Position numbers and translations under genes: made by a program. A stretch of 64,000 nucleotides of DNA from Roseovarius sp. MMSF_3359 (GTDB lineage Bacteria; Pseudomonadota; Alphaproteobacteria; Rhodobacterales; Rhodobacteraceae): contig NZ_JASHJC010000010.1 in NCBI RefSeq assembly GCF_030733385.1, positions 62,001 to 126,000 of the forward strand, written 5' to 3'. The notes beneath the pieces are model-generated. The model had not been told where the DNA came from, did not search any database, and saw nothing but the letters and a program-made list of their open reading frames with translations. Shown here one piece after another: positions 55,608 through 64,000 of this stretch. Within the stretch, counting starts at the first letter, position 1. The number at the start of each line of letters is the position of its first letter.

Positions 55608-57123
55608 AGCCGCCTTTCTGGGTGCCTTTGTCGGGACTGCAACCTTCGCGCAACAGCAACCCCTGTCCGCGATCGACTGGCTTGATGAGCTTGTGGCGGT
55701 CCCCATCGCCCAACCCGCCGGTCAGCCGCGCGAACCCGACATCGCCGACAGCGCCGCCGCGCCAAGCGTGGATGTCATGCCGCTTGAGACCGCGAGCGCC
55801 GATGCCGTGGGCCTCCTGCCCTCGAGCACGACGGGCCTGCCCACATCGCTCTGGACGGTCAGCCACACCTCCGATCTGACCGAGGCGTTGAGCCGCATTC
55901 CGGCCGAGCCGCTTCCGGCGCTTCAGGCGCTTTACTACACGCTGCTGCTGACCGAGGCCGATGCCCCCGCCGATGCGGGCACCAGCACCCGTTTCCTCAC
56001 GGCCCGCGTCGACGCGCTTATTGAGTTTGGCGCGATTGATCCCGCGCGGGCCCTTATTGAGCGCGCCGGGCCGCAGACGCCCGCGCTTTTCGACACCTGG
56101 CTCGATCTGGCGCTGCTGACCGGGGATGAGGATGAGGCCTGCAAATCCCTGCGCCAAGCCCCCGCGCTCAGCAAAAGCTATGCCGCGCGCATCTATTGCA
56201 CCGCGCGAAACGGCGACTGGCCCACAGCGGCGCTGACCTACGAGACTGCCGTTGGGCTGGATTCGCTGTCGGAAACCGACGCCGTCCTGCTTGGTCTCTT
56301 CCTCGACCCCGAGATGATCGAGGTCACCGCCTTGCCAACCCCACCCCGCGAGATGACCCCGCTGACCTTCCGGCTCTTCGAGGCCGCGGGAAGTCCCTAC
56401 CCGACAAACCGGTTGCCGCGGGCGTTTGCCATGGCCGATCTGCGGGACACCGCGGGCTGGCGAACCGAGATCGAGGCGGCGGAGCGCCTGTCGCGGACAT
56501 CCGCCCTGCCCGCAAACCGGCTTCTTGGTCTTTACACGGATCGCAAACCCGCCGCATCGGGCGGTGTCTGGGACCGTGTTCGCGCCGTGCAGGCGCTTGA
56601 GGCGGCGCTCGACGCCAATGCCCCCGACAAGATCGCCAATAGTTTGCCGCGCGCCTGGAAACTGATGCGCAGCCGTGGCCTTTACACGAGCTTCGCCCAG
56701 CTTTTCGCCAATCCGCTGCGCGCCCATGAACTGCCCCCCGGCGCGCAGGCGCTTTCCTTTGCCATCACGCTTCTGTCGGAGGATTACGAGCAGGCCAGGG
56801 ACATGTTGGCCACGCCCGACCGGGAGCAGGAATTCCTGATTGGTCTGACCATGGGCATACCGGACCTCGCCAAGGCCCGAACCGGCCAGGAGCAGGCCAT
56901 TGCCCGCGGCTTTGACGCATCTCGCCCGGGCCGGGACCAGGCGGCGCTGATCCGCGACGGCAAGATCGGTGAGGCGATCCTGCGCGCCGCCAACCAGTTG
57001 GAGCGTGCCCGGGACGGCAATCCCCGCCTTCTGGCCGATGCGCTGGCCACGTTGCGGTTTCTCGGGCTGGAGGACACCGCGCGCCGCGCCGCGCTGCAGG
57101 TCCTGATCCTCGGGAAAACGTGA
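55594..57123 (+). CDS. Exported alpha-helical repeat-type protein of unknown function
   Basis: 509 residues from a likely TTG start at 55594, with AGGAAA 7 nt upstream. A signal peptide (KAAFLGAFVGTATFA) is followed by a Pro/Ala-rich linker and then a long, Ala/Leu-rich helical region resembling TPR-like solenoids (ALQALYYTLLLTEADAPADA, LAKARTGQEQAIARG). No enzyme motif. It overlaps the 49-residue membrane protein gene by 14 nt and ends in the start of xerD, so the three may be one operon. Confidence 0.72.
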   Translation: MRPVKAAFLGAFVGTATFAQQQPLSAIDWLDELVAVPIAQPAGQPREPDIADSAAAPSVDVMPLETASADAVGLLPSSTTGLPTSLWTVSHTSDLTEALSRIPAEPLPALQALYYTLLLTEADAPADAGTSTRFLTARVDALIEFGAIDPARALIERAGPQTPALFDTWLDLALLTGDEDEACKSLRQAPALSKSYAARIYCTARNGDWPTAALTYETAVGLDSLSETDAVLLGLFLDPEMIEVTALPTPPREMTPLTFRLFEAAGSPYPTNRLPRAFAMADLRDTAGWRTEIEAAERLSRTSALPANRLLGLYTDRKPAASGGVWDRVRAVQALEAALDANAPDKIANSLPRAWKLMRSRGLYTSFAQLFANPLRAHELPPGAQALSFAITLLSEDYEQARDMLATPDREQEFLIGLTMGIPDLAKARTGQEQAIARGFDASRPGRDQAALIRDGKIGEAILRAANQLERARDGNPRLLADALATLRFLGLEDTARRAALQVLILGKT

Positions 57124-58094
57124 TGGCAACCGACCGGCATTGGGTCAGCAATTTCCTCGAGGCACAGGCGGCCGAGCTTGGGGCCGCGCAGAATACCCTG
57201 GCCGCCTATGCCCGCGACCTGGAGGACTTCTCGACCTGGCTCGCCAGTAAGGGCGGTTCGCTGACAACAGCCGGTCAGGAGGATGTCGAAGCCTACCTGA
57301 TCTGGTGCGATGCCCAGGGCCTTGCCAAATCCACCCGCGCGCGTCGCCTCTCGGCGATCAAGCAGCTCTATCGTTTCGCCTTCGAAGAGCGGCTGCGCGA
57401 GGATAACCCGGCCATTCGCATCAAGGGGCCGGGCCGCGATCAACGCCTGCCCAAGACACTGTCGGAGGCCGAGGTGGATCGCCTTCTCGACGCCGCCCGG
57501 CAGTCCGCGCGCAGCGCCACAGACCGTCAGCGCAACACCTGTCTCATGGAGTTGCTCTATGCCACGGGCATGCGGGTGAGCGAACTGGTCTCGCTGCCCG
57601 TGGCCGCCGCGCGGGGCGATCCGCGGCTGCTGCTCATCCGCGGCAAGGGCGGCAAGGAACGCATGGTGCCCCTGTCCCCGCCGGCGCGCGAGGCGCTCAC
57701 CGTCTGGCTTCAGCTCCGAGATGAGGCCGAAGAGACAGCGCGGGCCAAGGGCGCGCCACCCTCGCCCTATCTTTTTCCGTCGAAGGGCAAGCTCGGGCAT
57801 CTGACGCGGCACCGGTTCTACATGCTGATCAAGGAGCTTTCGGTCTTCGCCGGGGTCTCACCGGCCAAGGTGACGCCGCATACCTTGCGCCATGCCTTTG
57901 CCACCCATCTGCTGGCCAATGGTGCCGATCTCCGCGCGATCCAGACCCTTCTGGGCCATGCGGATGTGGCCACGACCGAGATCTATACCCATGTGCTGGA
58001 CGAGCGGTTGAAGGACCTTGTGCTGGAGCATCACCCGCTGGCCAAGGCCGGACGGCGCAAATCGGGCGGCAATACCTCCTCCGACGGCCAATAA
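57123..58094 (+). CDS. xerD: Site-specific tyrosine recombinase XerD
   Basis: 323 residues. N-terminal SAM-like domain (about 5-90) and catalytic domain with Arg in YATGMRVSELVSL, HTLRHAFATHLLANGA and GHADVATTEIYTHV with the Tyr. With XerC it resolves chromosome dimers at dif. The ATG at 57123 overlaps the stop of the previous gene; a GTG at 57120 is possible. The 3' end overlaps the metallophosphatase gene by 64 bp in convergent orientation. Confidence 0.94.
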   Translation: MATDRHWVSNFLEAQAAELGAAQNTLAAYARDLEDFSTWLASKGGSLTTAGQEDVEAYLIWCDAQGLAKSTRARRLSAIKQLYRFAFEERLREDNPAIRIKGPGRDQRLPKTLSEAEVDRLLDAARQSARSATDRQRNTCLMELLYATGMRVSELVSLPVAAARGDPRLLLIRGKGGKERMVPLSPPAREALTVWLQLRDEAEETARAKGAPPSPYLFPSKGKLGHLTRHRFYMLIKELSVFAGVSPAKVTPHTLRHAFATHLLANGADLRAIQTLLGHADVATTEIYTHVLDERLKDLVLEHHPLAKAGRRKSGGNTSSDGQ

Positions 58095-58849
58095 CCACTC
58101 AGAAGCGCATTGTCATAGCCTTGGGTCAAACCGCGCTGGCGCATATGGTCTGCCGCCACCGCATGATCGTAGCGCAGACGCTCGATCGTAACGGTGCCGT
58201 CGCTCATGACGGCATAACGCGTCTCGGGGCGACCGTCATGGGGCGGCATCCCGATCACCCCCGCGTTGATCCAGTCCACCGCCCCCACGGATCGCACAAA
58301 CGGGATGCCACAATGCCCGGCAATCACCATATAGACCGCCCCGATCAGACCCGTCAGGTGGTCGATCTCTGCCTCGAACTCGGCCTCCGGACTGGTGGGC
58401 CAGAGGAACCGGCTGATCTCGGTCACGCCGCCGTGGATCACCGCCGCGCGGCGGCCTTGGTGGATGAAGGTCACGATATCCGGCACACCACCCATCCAGG
58501 CGCGATCCCCGGCCCCGATGGCGCGATCCGCGTGGGCATACCACCCCGCAGACAGCAAATCGCAGGCACTGCCCGCCTCGAACCCGCAGCCGCAATCCAT
58601 CTCATTGGCCGCAAGCTGCTTCTCGCAATTGCCCGCGACGATCGCGCAGCCCGACGCCCGGATGGCCGCGACGGTCTCGGCCGGATCGGCGCAATAGGCC
58701 ACGACGTCACCGGTACAGATCATGTGATCCGCGCCAATGCCCCGATCCCGCGCGACATCGAACAGCGCCTGCGTTGCGGGCAAATTCGAATACGGCCCGC
58801 CAAAGAGGAGCACCGGCCCGTCCAATTGCCCCAGATCCTGCACAAACAT
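58031..58849 (-). CDS. Metallophosphoesterase-like protein with altered metal motif
   Basis: 272 residues from ATG 58849 (AGGGATC 8 nt upstream). The fold matches the calcineurin-like phosphoesterases of the YfcE type: ICTGDVVAYCADP, VAGNCEKQL, VIHGGVTE. The usual first motif D-x-H-G-N is replaced by GGPYSN, and GNHD by GNCE. Two expected metal ligands are thus missing, so activity or metal use may differ. Its 3' end overlaps xerD by 64 bp. ATG 58888 is an alternative start. Confidence 0.78.
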   Translation of the reverse strand: MFVQDLGQLDGPVLLFGGPYSNLPATQALFDVARDRGIGADHMICTGDVVAYCADPAETVAAIRASGCAIVAGNCEKQLAANEMDCGCGFEAGSACDLLSAGWYAHADRAIGAGDRAWMGGVPDIVTFIHQGRRAAVIHGGVTEISRFLWPTSPEAEFEAEIDHLTGLIGAVYMVIAGHCGIPFVRSVGAVDWINAGVIGMPPHDGRPETRYAVMSDGTVTIERLRYDHAVAADHMRQRGLTQGYDNALLSGYWPSEEVLPPDLRRPALASG

Positions 58850-58919
58850 CACCGATGATCCCTTGATTGCCGTGCGCGCGCACCCCATAACCACAGTGGA
58901 TAAAAGGATAAAGGCAGCA

Positions 58920-60227
58920 ATGGAAGGTTCATCCCCCGTGATCGACGGTGCATTCTGGGTCACATCGGCATCAATTCTCACCCTACTGGTTCTCTCGGCC
59001 TATTTCTCGGGCAGCGAAACCGCGCTGACCGCCGCATCGCGCGGCAAATTGCGGGCGCAGGCGGAGAAAGGATCAAAGGGAGCGGCCAAGGCACTTGAGA
59101 TCACCGAGGATAATGAACGCCTCATCGGCTCGGTCCTGCTGGGCAACAACCTGGTGAACATTCTGGCGGCGTCGCTTGCCACGGCGATGTTCACGCGGCT
59201 TTTTGGCGAAAGCGGCGTGGCACTGGCGACGCTCATCATGACCCTTCTGGTGCTGATCTTCGCCGAGGTGCTGCCCAAGACCTATGCCATCACCAATTCC
59301 GAAACGGCGGCCTCCCGCACGGCGCCGATCATCGTCTATGTCATCAAGGTCTTTGCCCCGATCGTGGCGATGGTCCGATGGCTGGTGCGCGGTGTCCTGA
59401 GCCTTTTTGGCGTCAAGATCGACCCGGACAGCCATATCCTGGCCGTGCGCGAGGAAATCGCCGGGGCGCTTTACCTGGGCCATTCCGAAGGGGTGGTCGA
59501 AAAGGAAGACCGTGACCGTATCCTGGGCGCGCTGGACCTTGGCGAGCGGGCCGTTGAAGAGATCATGCTGCACCGCTCGCAGATCGAGATGATCGACGCG
59601 GAATCCGACCCGGAGGCCATCTTGCGGCAATGCCTCAAGAGCAACCACACCCGCCTGCCCGTCTATCGCAACGACCCCGACAACATCATTGGCGTTGTGC
59701 ATGCCAAGGACCTGCTGCGCGCGATGCACAAGCTGGTGACCGGACCAAACGCCTCGCTCGACGCGCTGGACAGGTTCGATGTGTGCAGCGTCGCACGCAA
59801 GCCCTATTTCGTGCCCGAAACCACGACGCTCGATGACCAGATGCGTCAGTTCCTGCGCATGCGCAGCCATTTTGCTTTGGTGGTCGATGAATATGGCACG
59901 CTCGAAGGGCTCATCACGCTTGAGGACATCCTCGAAGAGATCGTGGGCGAGATCACCGACGAGTTCGACGATGACGAAGAACTGCCCGTCGAGCAGACCA
60001 CCGATAACAATTTCCTCGTCGATGGTGCGATGACCATCCGCGACCTGAACCGCGCGACCGATTGGACATTGCCGGATGAAGAGGCAAACACCATTGCGGG
60101 TCTGGTGATCCACGAGGCGCAGATCATCCCGGTGGTCGGGCAGGTCTTCAGTTTCCACGGCTTCCGCTTCGAAGTGGTCGAGGTCAAGGATAACCGCATT
60201 ACCCGGCTCAAGATCCGGCCCCTTTAG
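58920..60227 (+). CDS. CorC/HlyC-family CNNM-type membrane protein
   Basis: 435 residues: a DUF21/CNNM membrane domain (about 1-190, FSGSETALTAASRGKLRAQ), two CBS domains (about 205-330) and a C-terminal CorC_HlyC domain (GLVIHEAQIIPVVGQVF). Proteins like this move or regulate Mg2+ or Co2+. The ATG at 58920 has AAGG upstream. It is divergent from the metallophosphatase gene. Confidence 0.9.
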   Translation: MEGSSPVIDGAFWVTSASILTLLVLSAYFSGSETALTAASRGKLRAQAEKGSKGAAKALEITEDNERLIGSVLLGNNLVNILAASLATAMFTRLFGESGVALATLIMTLLVLIFAEVLPKTYAITNSETAASRTAPIIVYVIKVFAPIVAMVRWLVRGVLSLFGVKIDPDSHILAVREEIAGALYLGHSEGVVEKEDRDRILGALDLGERAVEEIMLHRSQIEMIDAESDPEAILRQCLKSNHTRLPVYRNDPDNIIGVVHAKDLLRAMHKLVTGPNASLDALDRFDVCSVARKPYFVPETTTLDDQMRQFLRMRSHFALVVDEYGTLEGLITLEDILEEIVGEITDEFDDDEELPVEQTTDNNFLVDGAMTIRDLNRATDWTLPDEEANTIAGLVIHEAQIIPVVGQVFSFHGFRFEVVEVKDNRITRLKIRPL

Positions 60228-60365
60228 GCCATCGGGCCGGGTGGCGTTTTTGCGGGCCTCTCCGGGCCGGATTTATCCTCCCTTAACGGTTTCGGTGCTA
60301 TTTTGCCGCCGCATCCCGGCAATGCCGGGCGTGTCACCCGTGGTCTACGCCAGTAACAGAGTTGG

Positions 60366-60821
60366 ATGATGTTCGAACGCCGCAAACCCGCCTCGGAAAT
60401 TACCCCGGCCTATGAGGACCGGGGCATTTTCAAGAACGATATCGTGCAGTTGATCGTGAACCTGGTGCCGCTTACGGCCAAGAATTCGCGTAACGACCTG
60501 ATCGTAAAGGGTTTCATCGAAGGCAATAGCGCGATCGAAGTGGTTTTCCCCGGGCGGCGCACGATACAGGCCAAACCGATCGTCGCCCTGCTCCAGGCAA
60601 AACTGACCCACGCGCGCAAGGTGGCGGAAAAGGCCGGCACCACGGTCGATGTCAACACATTGCGCTACCCGGCGCGGATCGAAGGATCGTGGCGACCCAA
60701 ATTCACGCGCGACGACAACGGTTGGGAAACCCGCCAGCATCAGCTTTTCGCGGCACGGTGGGTGCTAAAGGATCTCGACGGGAATGCCGTCACCTTCGGC
60801 GAGATGACGATCAAGGAGTGA
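60366..60821 (+). CDS. Conserved hypothetical protein
   Basis: 151 residues, not recognised. Two patterns stand out: IVQLIVNLVPLTAKNSRNDLIVKGF near the N-terminus and WVLKDLDGNAVTFGEMTIKE at the end. No signal peptide or membrane segment. It is followed by a strong terminator shared with the convergent oxidoreductase gene, so it is a single-gene unit. Confidence 0.65.
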   Translation: MMFERRKPASEITPAYEDRGIFKNDIVQLIVNLVPLTAKNSRNDLIVKGFIEGNSAIEVVFPGRRTIQAKPIVALLQAKLTHARKVAEKAGTTVDVNTLRYPARIEGSWRPKFTRDDNGWETRQHQLFAARWVLKDLDGNAVTFGEMTIKE

Positions 60822-60898
60822 CCGCCCGTGGCCGGAATGGGGCAACCGACAAAAAATCCGCGACGGCGATCTGACCCCGCCAATTCAGGACCAACAAA

Positions 60899-60930
60899 AA
60901 AAGGTGCGCATCGACGGCGCACCTTTTCGT
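60899..60930. terminator. Bidirectional intrinsic terminator
   Basis: AAAAGGTGCGC (60899-60909) and GCGCACCTTTT (60917-60927) pair perfectly, with T or A runs on both sides, between convergent genes. Confidence 0.88.
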
Positions 60931-60966
60931 TTTTTCGGGGTCGTTGATCTGCCGTGCCTCGTTTCG

Positions 60967-63396
60967 TCAGGCACGCAGTTTCTCACCCTTGGGATCAAAT
61001 GGCGGCTCGTGCAGGATACGCGCCTTGTGCGGCTGACCCAGTACCATGACCTCCACCTCGTCACCCGGGGCGGCTTCGCCCGTGCGGACATAGCCAAGCG
61101 CCAGCGACATGCCCACGGTGTAGCCATAGGTGCCCGAGGTCACGCGGCCGATTCCCTTGCCATCCTTGAAGATCGGCTCGCCGCCGGTCGCATCCGCGTT
61201 CGACGCCTTTGTCGCTTCTTCGTCGATATGGATAAGCACCAGGTTTTCGCGGGTGGGCTTTGACAGCGCCTCCTGCGCCGCAGCCTTGTTGAGGAAGTCC
61301 TTGTCCATCTTGCAGAGCATGTCGAGGCCAACTTCGTGCGGGAAGTACTCGGGCGAATATTCGCGGGACCAGGAGCCATAGCCTTTCTCGACCCGCATCG
61401 ACATGAGCGCGCGCGCGCCCACAGGACCGGCACCGAACTCCTTGCCCGCCTCGATCAGGGCCTCGTAAAGACGTTTCTGATCCTCGGTGTTGCAATGCAG
61501 CTCCCACCCGAGATCACCGGTAAAGCTGACCCGAAGCGCCAGGCATTTGACCCCGGCCAGTTCGATCTGCTGGGAGCGCATGAAGGGGAAATCCTCGGTC
61601 GCGAGCGACGCATTGGTCAGTCGTTGCAGCAATTCGCGCGACTTCGGGCCTGCGACGTTGAAGCCGCACATGGCTTCGGTGAAGCTCTCAAACGTGGTGC
61701 CTTCAGGCAGCGGGACAGAGTCGAAGAAGCGTTTGTGATACCGCTCGGCCATGCCGGATGAGACGATCCAAAATTCATCTTCGGCCACGCGGGTCACGGT
61801 GGCATCGCCCGCAATCCCGCCGCGCACCCCGATGAGCGGCGTCAGGCAGGACCGGCCAATGCCCTTGGGCATCCGGTTGGCAAAGACCGAATTGAGCCAG
61901 TCCGAAGCCCCCGGCCCCTTGCAGCGGTATTTGGCGAAGTTCGAGATGTCGATGATGCCCGCACGATCACGCAGCATCTTGCATTCCTCGCCCACCGGGC
62001 CCCACCAGTTCTGTCGGGTGAAACCGTTAGTGTCTTTCGCGCCTGCCTCCCCGGCGAACCATTGCGGGTGCTCCCAGCCGTAGTTGAGGCCAAAGACACC
62101 GCCCATTTCCTTTTGCATCTCATAGACCGGACGGGTTTTCAGAGGACGGCCCGCGGCACGTTCCTCGTTCGGGTAATGGATCGCAAAACGGTGGCCATAT
62201 TGATCGGCGACCTTGGCCTTGACGAATTCCTTGTTGTTGGCCCAGAGGCCGAACCGCGCGATGTCCCAGGGGAACATGTCATATTCCATCTCGCCGGTGG
62301 TGAGCCATTGCGCCACCATGAGGCCCATGCCCGCCGATTGCGAGAAGCCCGGAATGATGCCGCCGCAGACGAAGTAGTTTTTGAGCTCCGGCACCGGACC
62401 CAGGATCACGTTACTGTCAGGCGACCAGATCATCGGCCCGTTGATGACGCGCTTGACGCCCGCCTCGGCAGCCACCGGCACACGGTCCATTGCACGCATG
62501 ACGTTATCCATGATCCGGTCGAGATCGTCGGCGAACAGGTCATGGGCAAAATCCAGCGGCGTGCCGTTTTCGGCCCAGAATTTCATGTCCTGCTCATAGG
62601 CGCCAATGAGGAGGCCCTTGCCCTCCTGCCTCAGGTAATATTCGCCATCGCGGTCGGCAACCGACGGCAGACGGCGATCCATCTGGTCGATCTCGTCGAT
62701 GGTCTCTGTGACGAAATACTGGTGCTCCGTCGGTTGCAGGGGCAATTCGATGCCCGCCAGCGCCGCCACTTCGCGGCCCCAGAGGCCAGCGGCATTGATG
62801 ACCCATTCGGTCTCAATGTTCCCCTTCGGCGTCTCCACCGTCCAGGTGCCGTCGGGCTTCTGCGTCGTGCCGGTCACCGGGGTAAACCGGTAAATCTCCG
62901 CCCCCCGCTGCCGCGCGCCGACTGCATAGGCGTTGGTTACGCCCGAGGGGTCCACATTGCCGCCATCGGGTTCCCACATGATGCAGCGGATACCGTCGAA
63001 ATTGACCAGCGGGTGCAGTTCCTCGGCCTGCTCGCGCGTGATTTCCGAGAAGTTCATGTTGTAGAGCTTGGCCTTCGCGGCCTGCAGCTTGAGCTGATGC
63101 TCGCGCGCTTCGGTTTGTGCGAGGTAAAGCGAGCCGGGCTGAAAAACGCCGCAGGACTGGCCGGTCTCCTCCTCGAGCGAGTTGTAGAGCGTCATCGTGT
63201 AGTGCTGCAGCCGCGAGATATTGGCGCTGTCATGCAGACCGTGGATATTGGCCGCCGCGTGCCAGGTCGACCCGGAAGTCAATTCATCGCGTTCCAGCAG
63301 GACAACATCGGTCCAGCCCAATTTCGTGAGGTGGTAGAGGATCGAGCATCCGATGACGCCGCCACCAATAACTACTGCCTGTGCGTGGGTTTTCAT
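60967..63396 (-). CDS. FAD-dependent dimethylglycine/sarcosine-type oxidoreductase
   Basis: 809 residues. The N-terminal DAO-type FAD domain has the dinucleotide motif VIGGGVIGCSILYHL and covalent-FAD region ELTSGSTWHAA. The C-terminal half (about 420-805) is a GcvT/aminomethyltransferase folate domain (GPVGARALMSMRVEKGYGSW). This layout is that of dimethylglycine or sarcosine dehydrogenases, which demethylate and pass a one-carbon unit to tetrahydrofolate. It is divergent from a paralogous gene across a 265-bp palindrome-bearing region. Confidence 0.88.
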   Translation of the reverse strand: MKTHAQAVVIGGGVIGCSILYHLTKLGWTDVVLLERDELTSGSTWHAAANIHGLHDSANISRLQHYTMTLYNSLEEETGQSCGVFQPGSLYLAQTEAREHQLKLQAAKAKLYNMNFSEITREQAEELHPLVNFDGIRCIMWEPDGGNVDPSGVTNAYAVGARQRGAEIYRFTPVTGTTQKPDGTWTVETPKGNIETEWVINAAGLWGREVAALAGIELPLQPTEHQYFVTETIDEIDQMDRRLPSVADRDGEYYLRQEGKGLLIGAYEQDMKFWAENGTPLDFAHDLFADDLDRIMDNVMRAMDRVPVAAEAGVKRVINGPMIWSPDSNVILGPVPELKNYFVCGGIIPGFSQSAGMGLMVAQWLTTGEMEYDMFPWDIARFGLWANNKEFVKAKVADQYGHRFAIHYPNEERAAGRPLKTRPVYEMQKEMGGVFGLNYGWEHPQWFAGEAGAKDTNGFTRQNWWGPVGEECKMLRDRAGIIDISNFAKYRCKGPGASDWLNSVFANRMPKGIGRSCLTPLIGVRGGIAGDATVTRVAEDEFWIVSSGMAERYHKRFFDSVPLPEGTTFESFTEAMCGFNVAGPKSRELLQRLTNASLATEDFPFMRSQQIELAGVKCLALRVSFTGDLGWELHCNTEDQKRLYEALIEAGKEFGAGPVGARALMSMRVEKGYGSWSREYSPEYFPHEVGLDMLCKMDKDFLNKAAAQEALSKPTRENLVLIHIDEEATKASNADATGGEPIFKDGKGIGRVTSGTYGYTVGMSLALGYVRTGEAAPGDEVEVMVLGQPHKARILHEPPFDPKGEKLRA

Positions 63397-63532
63397 GGTT
63401 CTTCCCTTGTTGTCCTATGGGCCAGAGTGCCGATTCTGCGCCGCCGGTGTTTGCCCTTTCACGACAAACTTAGACGTAGCCCGCCAAAAACGGTTTACGA
63501 ATGCGTCAGATTTTGCCGGTTTTCGTCATGAG

Positions 63533-63567
63533 GTACAAAATTGGTGAGTTTGGATCAATTTTGGTAC
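63533..63567. promoter_or_regulatory. Palindromic operator between the two FAD oxidoreductase genes
   Basis: GTACAAAATTG (63533-63543) and CAATTTTGGTAC (63556-63567) form an inverted repeat with one bulge and a 12-nt spacer, placed between the divergent starts. It is a likely regulator binding site for both genes. Confidence 0.55.
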
Positions 63568-63661
63568 ATTCACACCACTTGCGACTGATCTTGTCGTTTT
63601 CAGGCGGGCAGGTCAGGATGGTCTTGGGAAAGGGTGTGTCAAACCATCGGGAAGGGATTTC

Positions 63662-64000
63662 ATGCAAACCACCACAAGAGTGGCCGTCATCGGCGGCGGG
63701 GTTGTCGGATGCAGCGTTCTCTATCACCTGACCAAACTCGGGTGGTCGGATGTGATGCTGATCGAACGCTCGGAACTGACCAGCGGCAGCACATGGCACG
63801 CGGCGGGGGGATTTCACACGCTCAACGGCGACACCAACATGGCCGCGCTTCAGGGGTACACGATCAAGCTCTACAAGGAGCTCGAAGAGATCACCGGCAT
63901 GTCCTGCGGGTTGCACCACGTGGGTGGTATGACGCTGGCCGATAACAAGGACCGGTTCGACATGCTGCTGGCAGAACGAGCCAAGCACCGCTACATGGGG
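63662..64000 (+). CDS. FAD-dependent oxidoreductase, paralogue of the 60967-63396 gene (5' part)
   Basis: The first 113 residues are visible and the gene continues past the window. VAVIGGGVVGCSVLYHLTKLGW and RSELTSGSTWHAAGGFHTL closely match the N-terminus of the divergent neighbour, so it is a dimethylglycine/sarcosine-dehydrogenase-type FAD enzyme. AAGGGA lies 6 nt before the ATG at 63662. Whether the folate domain is present cannot be seen. Confidence 0.88.
   Translation, partial: MQTTTRVAVIGGGVVGCSVLYHLTKLGWSDVMLIERSELTSGSTWHAAGGFHTLNGDTNMAALQGYTIKLYKELEEITGMSCGLHHVGGMTLADNKDRFDMLLAERAKHRYMG

Noticed and set aside
55588-57129. 513-codon open frame on the minus strand
   Set aside because: Opposes the exported helical protein, which has a signal peptide and sits in a coupled gene series; the minus frame has the Gly/Arg-rich look of a shadow.

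Overview
The window is chromosomal DNA of an alphaproteobacterium of the Rhodobacteraceae (Roseobacter group). The evidence is a ctrA response regulator next to sciP (DUF1153), a permuted two-piece tmRNA with the tag ANDNRAPVALAA, an alpha-type SspB, a trgA/trgB/cysK tellurite locus, a DUF4169 protein, a GAAC-N7-GAAC type LexA box and generally high GC. No rRNA operon, CRISPR array or complete IS element was seen. Genus and replicon cannot be named from sequence alone.

Layout. 1-2770 is backbone: the 5' part of a cheB-cheR fusion gene and a divergent unknown gene. 2771-19037 is a genomic island inserted at the 3' end of tRNA-Ser(GGA). It is bounded by an exact 15-bp direct repeat (2771-2785 and 19023-19037), and a 27-bp imperfect repeat (21/27) lies just inside each end, resembling integrase arm sites. 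The island carries an HxlR regulator with a divergent EamA exporter, a low-GC secreted protein of unknown function, a copper cluster (cusF, cusA, a cusB with four CusF-like modules, a His/Met-rich protein, and divergent copCD behind a MerR/CueR-type promoter), and a mobility module with two unrelated tyrosine recombinases and two small DNA-binding proteins.

19.2-31.2 kb: alaX, a large MscS-type channel, cysK, trgB (NUDIX), a CFA synthase fused in frame to TrgA, a photolyase, a class V aminotransferase and a BCCT transporter with a structured leader. 31.2-38.5 kb: two inverted copies of a 193-bp intergenic repeat, a VOC protein, tmRNA, a SnoaL-like protein, a chromate pair (rhodanese-ChrB, ChrA), sspB, fumC, two small proteins, and a 40-residue membrane protein preceded by a LexA-type box. 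38.7-51.3 kb is mostly core: recG, ligA, an Ldh-type oxidoreductase, ctrA, sciP, mnmA, a trans-sulfuration enzyme, an Asp/Glu racemase-like protein, anmK and tyrS. 51.3-64 kb: a secreted protein, arsR-arsC-aqpS, aroB-aroK, a 49-residue membrane protein, an exported alpha-helical protein, xerD, an atypical metallophosphatase, a CorC-like protein, and two divergent paralogous FAD oxidoreductases around a palindrome.

Themes. Resistance to four metals or metalloids (copper, tellurite, chromate, arsenate) is grouped in about 50 kb; only the copper set is clearly on the acquired island. The tmRNA and its ClpXP adaptor SspB lie 3 kb apart. The master cell-cycle regulator and its inhibitor are adjacent. 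The least explained items are the four-module CusB, the CFA-TrgA fusion, the LexA-boxed micro-protein, the island ends and the two intergenic repeat families.
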